Source: an uncultured Pelagibacteraceae bacterium (lineage in GTDB: Bacteria > Pseudomonadota > Alphaproteobacteria > Pelagibacterales > Pelagibacteraceae). Taken from it: a stretch of DNA of 44,194 nt. The notes beneath the pieces were generated by a model. It ran no database searches. It saw nothing but the letters and a program-made list of their open reading frames with translations, and was not told where the DNA came from. The stretch is taken from assembly GCA_902582735.1 (NCBI GenBank), contig CACHTB010000008.1, forward strand, positions 1 to 44,194, written 5' to 3'. Made by a program: the position numbers and the translations under genes. This document shows, one piece after another, positions 41,202 to 44,194 of this stretch. Every line of letters starts with the position of its first letter. Position 1 is the first letter of the stretch.

Positions 41202-42799
41202 GTAAAGAGAAAATCTATATATTTGATACTACATTAAGAGATGGGGCCCAAACTCAAGGAGTAGACTTTTCATTAAATGAAAAGGAAAAGATTGCAAAAT
41301 CTTTAGACCATTTAGGAGTGGACTATATCGAAGGGGGATGGCCAGGAGCTAACCCAACTGATACAGAATTTTTTAATAAAGACATAAGTTTTAAAAATGC
41401 AAATCTTACTGCATTTGGCATGACTAAAAAATCAGAGCATAGTGCAAATAACGATCCGATGTTATCGTCATTAATAAATTCTAAAAGTTCATCAGTTTGT
41501 TTGTTTGGTAAAGCATGGGATTTTCATGTTGATGTCGCTTTAGAAATTTCAAATGAGCAGAATTTAGAAAATATTAGTGAAAGTGCAAAACACATTGTGA
41601 GCTCTGGTAAAGAATTTATGTTTGATGCAGAGCACTTTTTTGATGGTTATAAATCAAATCCTGAATATGCTTTATCATGTCTAAAGTCTGCGTATGACAA
41701 CGGTGCAAGATGGATTATTCTTTGTGATACAAATGGTGGAACTTTACCTCATGAAGTATCTAAAATAGTTGAAGATGTTACAAAACATATTCCAGGAAAA
41801 AATTTAGGTATTCATGCGCACAATGATACAGAAAATGCTGTTGCCAATAGTTTAGTAGCAGTACAAGCTGGCGTTAGACAGGTTCAAGGTACCATAAATG
41901 GACTTGGAGAAAGATGTGGGAATGCAAATCTTATGTCTTTAATACCAACTTTTTTCTTTAAAAAAGATTTTTCAGATAAATATGAAATAAGTATTAAGCC
42001 AGAAAATATTAAAAACTTAACTCAGTGTTCAAGATTATTAGATGAAATATTAAATAGAAAACCAAATAAGCATTTACCTTATGTAGGTGCATCTGCATTT
42101 TCTCATAAAGGAGGAATGCATGTATCAGCTGTTCAAAAAGATCCAAAAACTTATGAGCATATAAACCCTGATAATGTAGGAAATGTTAGAAATATAGTTG
42201 TTTCTGATCAATCAGGACAATCTAATATTATGTCTCGATTAAATGCTATTGGTATCAAAATAAAAAAAGATGATCCAAAAATTAAAAAACTTTTACACGA
42301 AGTTAAAGATAGAGAGTTTATTGGTTATAGTTATGATGGTGCAGATGCATCTTTTGAATTACTAGCACGTAGATTAATGGGAGATATTCCAAGATATATT
42401 TCAATAAATGAGTACGATGTATCAGTTAAAAAAGATTCAACTGGAGAGGTAATTTCATATGCAAAAGCTAAACTTGAAGTTGATGGACATGAAATACTGT
42501 GCGAAGGTGAAGGAAACGGTCCTGTTAATGCTCTAGATAACGCTATTAGAAAAAATGTAAATAAACTTGAAAAGTATTCAACATATTTAAAAGATTTAAA
42601 ATTAGTTGATTATAAAGTTAGAATACTAAATACAGGTACTGGTGCTGTTACTAGAGTTTCAATCGAAAGTGCAGACTCAAAACATGGGAATTGGTTTACA
42701 ATTGGAGTTTCTCCAAACATTATTGATGCTTCTTTTAAAGCTTTAGTGGATAGCTTAGATTATAAATTATTTAAAGATAATGCTCCAGCTAGCACTTAA
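41198..42799 (+). CDS. cimA: Citramalate synthase
   Basis: CimA joins acetyl-CoA and pyruvate to (R)-citramalate, the threonine-independent entry into isoleucine synthesis. From the ATG at 41198, which overlaps the cysS stop (ATGA), the protein has 533 residues; a GTG at 41186 is less likely. The N-terminal DRE-TIM barrel begins IFDTTLRDGAQTQGVDFSLNE, the form that separates CimA from 2-isopropylmalate synthase, followed by EGGWPGANPTD, CDTNGGTLPHEV, GIHAHNDTENAVANSLVAV and GERCGNANL. The C-terminal regulatory LeuA-type domain (about 390-530) includes SADSKHGNWFTIGVSPNIIDASF. Feedback by isoleucine is therefore likely. Confidence 0.95.
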   Translation: MSKEKIYIFDTTLRDGAQTQGVDFSLNEKEKIAKSLDHLGVDYIEGGWPGANPTDTEFFNKDISFKNANLTAFGMTKKSEHSANNDPMLSSLINSKSSSVCLFGKAWDFHVDVALEISNEQNLENISESAKHIVSSGKEFMFDAEHFFDGYKSNPEYALSCLKSAYDNGARWIILCDTNGGTLPHEVSKIVEDVTKHIPGKNLGIHAHNDTENAVANSLVAVQAGVRQVQGTINGLGERCGNANLMSLIPTFFFKKDFSDKYEISIKPENIKNLTQCSRLLDEILNRKPNKHLPYVGASAFSHKGGMHVSAVQKDPKTYEHINPDNVGNVRNIVVSDQSGQSNIMSRLNAIGIKIKKDDPKIKKLLHEVKDREFIGYSYDGADASFELLARRLMGDIPRYISINEYDVSVKKDSTGEVISYAKAKLEVDGHEILCEGEGNGPVNALDNAIRKNVNKLEKYSTYLKDLKLVDYKVRILNTGTGAVTRVSIESADSKHGNWFTIGVSPNIIDASFKALVDSLDYKLFKDNAPAST

Positions 42800-43527
42800 T
42801 GTCTTTTAAAAATATTTCTTTTATTTTACATAAACCTCAATTATCTGAAAATATAGGTGCATGTGCTAGAGCTCTTAAAAACTTCAATTTTAAAAAATTA
42901 TTATTAATTGATCCAAAACCAATTTTTCCTAATGATAAAATTATTGCAACTTCAGTTGGTGCAAAAGATATCATAAAAAGTGCAAAAGTATTTAATCATA
43001 TAGAAAAATCACTAAAAGAAATTGATATTTTAGTTGCAACATCTGCAAGATTTAGAAATAAAAATATCAAACATATATCTATTTCTGATTTAAATAAAAT
43101 CGATTACACCAAAAAAGTTGGCTTTTTATTTGGTTCTGAGGCATCTGGCTTATCAAATGAAGAAGTAAGTTATGCAGATTACACTTTGCAAATTCCAAGT
43201 AACAAAAATTTTAGATCATTAAACTTATCACACAGTCTGATAATAGTTGCACACATAATAAGCAGCCTTATTTCAAATAATAAACTCAAGTTTGAAAAAT
43301 CAAAGAAAATTAAATCTGCATCAAAAAAAGATATTCAGAGTATGCTTTCTTTATGTATCAATAATTTAGAGCAAAGAAATTTTTTTAATCCTCCAGAAAA
43401 AAAACCAATTATGCTAGAAAATTTAAGAAGTATTTTCTATAAAATGAACTTATCAGAAAAAGAAACTCGCATTTTATCGAGTGTATTTGCTGGTTTAACC
43501 AAAAAAAGGTTAATTGACAAAACCTAA
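42799..43527 (+). CDS. trmJ: tRNA (cytidine/uridine-2'-O-)-methyltransferase TrmJ-like
   Basis: A 242-residue SPOUT-fold RNA methyltransferase. Motif 1 is [22 protein letters not shown] at the N-terminus, and the SAM-binding trefoil-knot region is [29 protein letters not shown], then [17 protein letters not shown]. The C-terminal helical extension of about 75 residues matches TrmJ, which methylates position 32 of some tRNAs. A related rRNA or tRNA specificity cannot be excluded. The ATG overlaps the cimA stop by one base. Its 3' end carries the promoter for rpsD. Confidence 0.88.
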   Translation: MSFKNISFILHKPQLSENIGACARALKNFNFKKLLLIDPKPIFPNDKIIATSVGAKDIIKSAKVFNHIEKSLKEIDILVATSARFRNKNIKHISISDLNKIDYTKKVGFLFGSEASGLSNEEVSYADYTLQIPSNKNFRSLNLSHSLIIVAHIISSLISNNKLKFEKSKKIKSASKKDIQSMLSLCINNLEQRNFFNPPEKKPIMLENLRSIFYKMNLSEKETRILSSVFAGLTKKRLIDKT

Positions 43528-43541
43528 CATCTGCTTATAAA
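43514..43541 (+). promoter_or_regulatory. Strong candidate promoter of rpsD, overlapping the end of trmJ
   Basis: TTGACA (43514-43519), a perfect -35 hexamer, and TATAAA (43536-43541), one base from the -10 consensus, are 16 bases apart. Transcription would start near 43548, only about six bases before the rpsD ATG at 43554. No Shine-Dalgarno lies between. This predicts an almost leaderless message. Confidence 0.6.
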
Positions 43542-43553
43542 GCCCCATATTCA

Positions 43554-44171
43554 ATGACAAAAAGATTAAACTCTAAACATAAAGTCGATAGAAGGTTAAA
43601 AGTAAACCTTTGGGGAAGACCTAAGAGCCCATTTAATACTAGAGCTTATCCTCCTGGTCAACATGGACAAACAAGATCTTCAAAACCATCTGACTATGGT
43701 ATCCAACTTCAGGCAAAACAAAAATTAAAATCTTATTACGGTAATATGAACGAAAGACAGTTCAGAAATATGTATAAAAAAGCTATTATGAAGAAAGGTG
43801 ATACTGCAGAAAACTTAATAGGTTTATTAGAGAGAAGATTAGATGCAGTTATCTATAGATCAAAATTATCGAATACAATTTTTTCTTCAAGACAATTGAT
43901 TAATCATGGTCATGTAAAAGTTAACGGAAAAAAAGTTAATATTGCAAGTTTTCAAGTTAAAGAAGAAGACACTATTGAAATAAGAGATAAATCAAAAACA
44001 CTAGCTTTAATCGATATTGCACTTGCAAATAAAGAAAGAGAAGTGCCAGAATATCTTCAACTAGATGAAAAAAATAAAAAAGTAAAATTTGTTAGAATTC
44101 CAGCTTTTGAAGAAGTTCCATACCCAGTTGTGATGGAACCAAACCTTGTAATTGAATATTATTCTAGATAA
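43554..44171 (+). CDS. rpsD: 30S ribosomal protein S4
   Basis: S4 is a primary 16S rRNA binding protein that nucleates assembly of the 30S body. The 205-residue length is standard. It begins [20 protein letters not shown] and has the conserved [19 protein letters not shown], the N-terminal helical region to about 95, the S4 RNA-binding domain ([39 protein letters not shown], described in pieces at about 100-140) and the C-terminus [15 protein letters not shown]. Unlike the E. coli alpha-operon location, it stands outside the ribosomal protein cluster after trmJ and seems to have its own promoter. Confidence 0.97.
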   Translation: MTKRLNSKHKVDRRLKVNLWGRPKSPFNTRAYPPGQHGQTRSSKPSDYGIQLQAKQKLKSYYGNMNERQFRNMYKKAIMKKGDTAENLIGLLERRLDAVIYRSKLSNTIFSSRQLINHGHVKVNGKKVNIASFQVKEEDTIEIRDKSKTLALIDIALANKEREVPEYLQLDEKNKKVKFVRIPAFEEVPYPVVMEPNLVIEYYSR

Positions 44172-44194
44172 TACCAACAAGTTAAAATTGTCAC

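Noticed and set aside
1..44194. Search by eye for tRNA or rRNA genes, CRISPR arrays, insertion sequences, prophage genes, toxin-antitoxin or defence systems.
   Set aside because: None were seen. The gaps are too short for hidden RNA genes apart from the two near 26.2 and 27.8 kb, and those show no cloverleaf or repeat array.

Overview
The window is a strongly AT-rich, very gene-dense bacterial chromosome segment that looks like the SAR11 clade (Candidatus Pelagibacter or a close relative, marine Alphaproteobacteria). The reasons are the codon bias towards A/T, tiny intergenic gaps, many ATGA/TAATG gene overlaps, convergent genes with touching or overlapping stops, the eno-ftsB-lipA-coq10 order related to the alphaproteobacterial arrangement, and several TRAP transporters with few regulators. 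This assignment is inference from style and gene content. No tRNA, rRNA, insertion sequence, prophage or CRISPR array was seen, and no stretch over 300 bases lacks a gene; the largest gap is about 158 bases, upstream of nrdA.

Layout. (1) 44-5743, plus strand: a housekeeping run secG, pyrG, kdsA, eno, ftsB-like, lipA, coq10-like, mostly overlapping or nearly so. (2) 5757-9661, minus strand: a catabolic-looking cluster of family III CoA-transferase, aldehyde dehydrogenase, a VOC-fold protein and a homocysteine S-methyltransferase-like protein. (3) 9746-15790, plus strand: TRAP transporter 1 (P, Q, M), dusA, a TSUP permease and malonyl-CoA decarboxylase. (4) 15793-20888: a small DUF2061 membrane protein on the minus strand, then TRAP transporter 2 (P, Q, M), a crotonase-family enzyme and a second family III CoA-transferase on the plus strand. 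(5) 20885-26178: a minus-strand pair, a 967-residue FAD/Fe-S hydroxyacid dehydrogenase and a mandelate-racemase-type enolase superfamily enzyme, divergent from a serine-glyoxylate aminotransferase. (6) 26287-30841: a phosphohexomutase (minus) and class Ia ribonucleotide reductase nrdA-nrdB (plus). (7) 30843-35094, minus strand: a gph-like phosphatase followed by a methylcitrate-cycle set prpD-prpB-prpC. (8) 35164-44171, plus strand: a GlmU acetyltransferase domain alone, glmS, class II DAHP synthase, nadE, cysS, cimA, trmJ and rpsD.

How it fits together. The centre (about 5.7-26.2 kb) reads as a set of carboxylic-acid uptake and CoA-activation modules. Two TRAP transporters each lie beside a family III CoA-transferase and acyl-CoA or aldehyde enzymes, with malonyl-CoA decarboxylase, a hydroxyacid dehydrogenase and glyoxylate/serine metabolism nearby. 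The substrates cannot be read from the sequence. prpDBC would feed propionyl-CoA into pyruvate and succinate. The flanks are core biosynthesis: CTP, KDO, lipoate, UDP-GlcNAc, aromatics, NAD, isoleucine via citramalate, dNTPs and translation.

The most interesting signals are hairpins between the P and Q genes of both TRAP operons whose 3' arm carries the Shine-Dalgarno sequence of the Q gene, a GlmU reduced to its acetyltransferase half, a nearly leaderless rpsD promoter, the absence of pyruvate dehydrogenase genes between ftsB and lipA, and non-canonical active sites in the methyltransferase-like and crotonase-like proteins.
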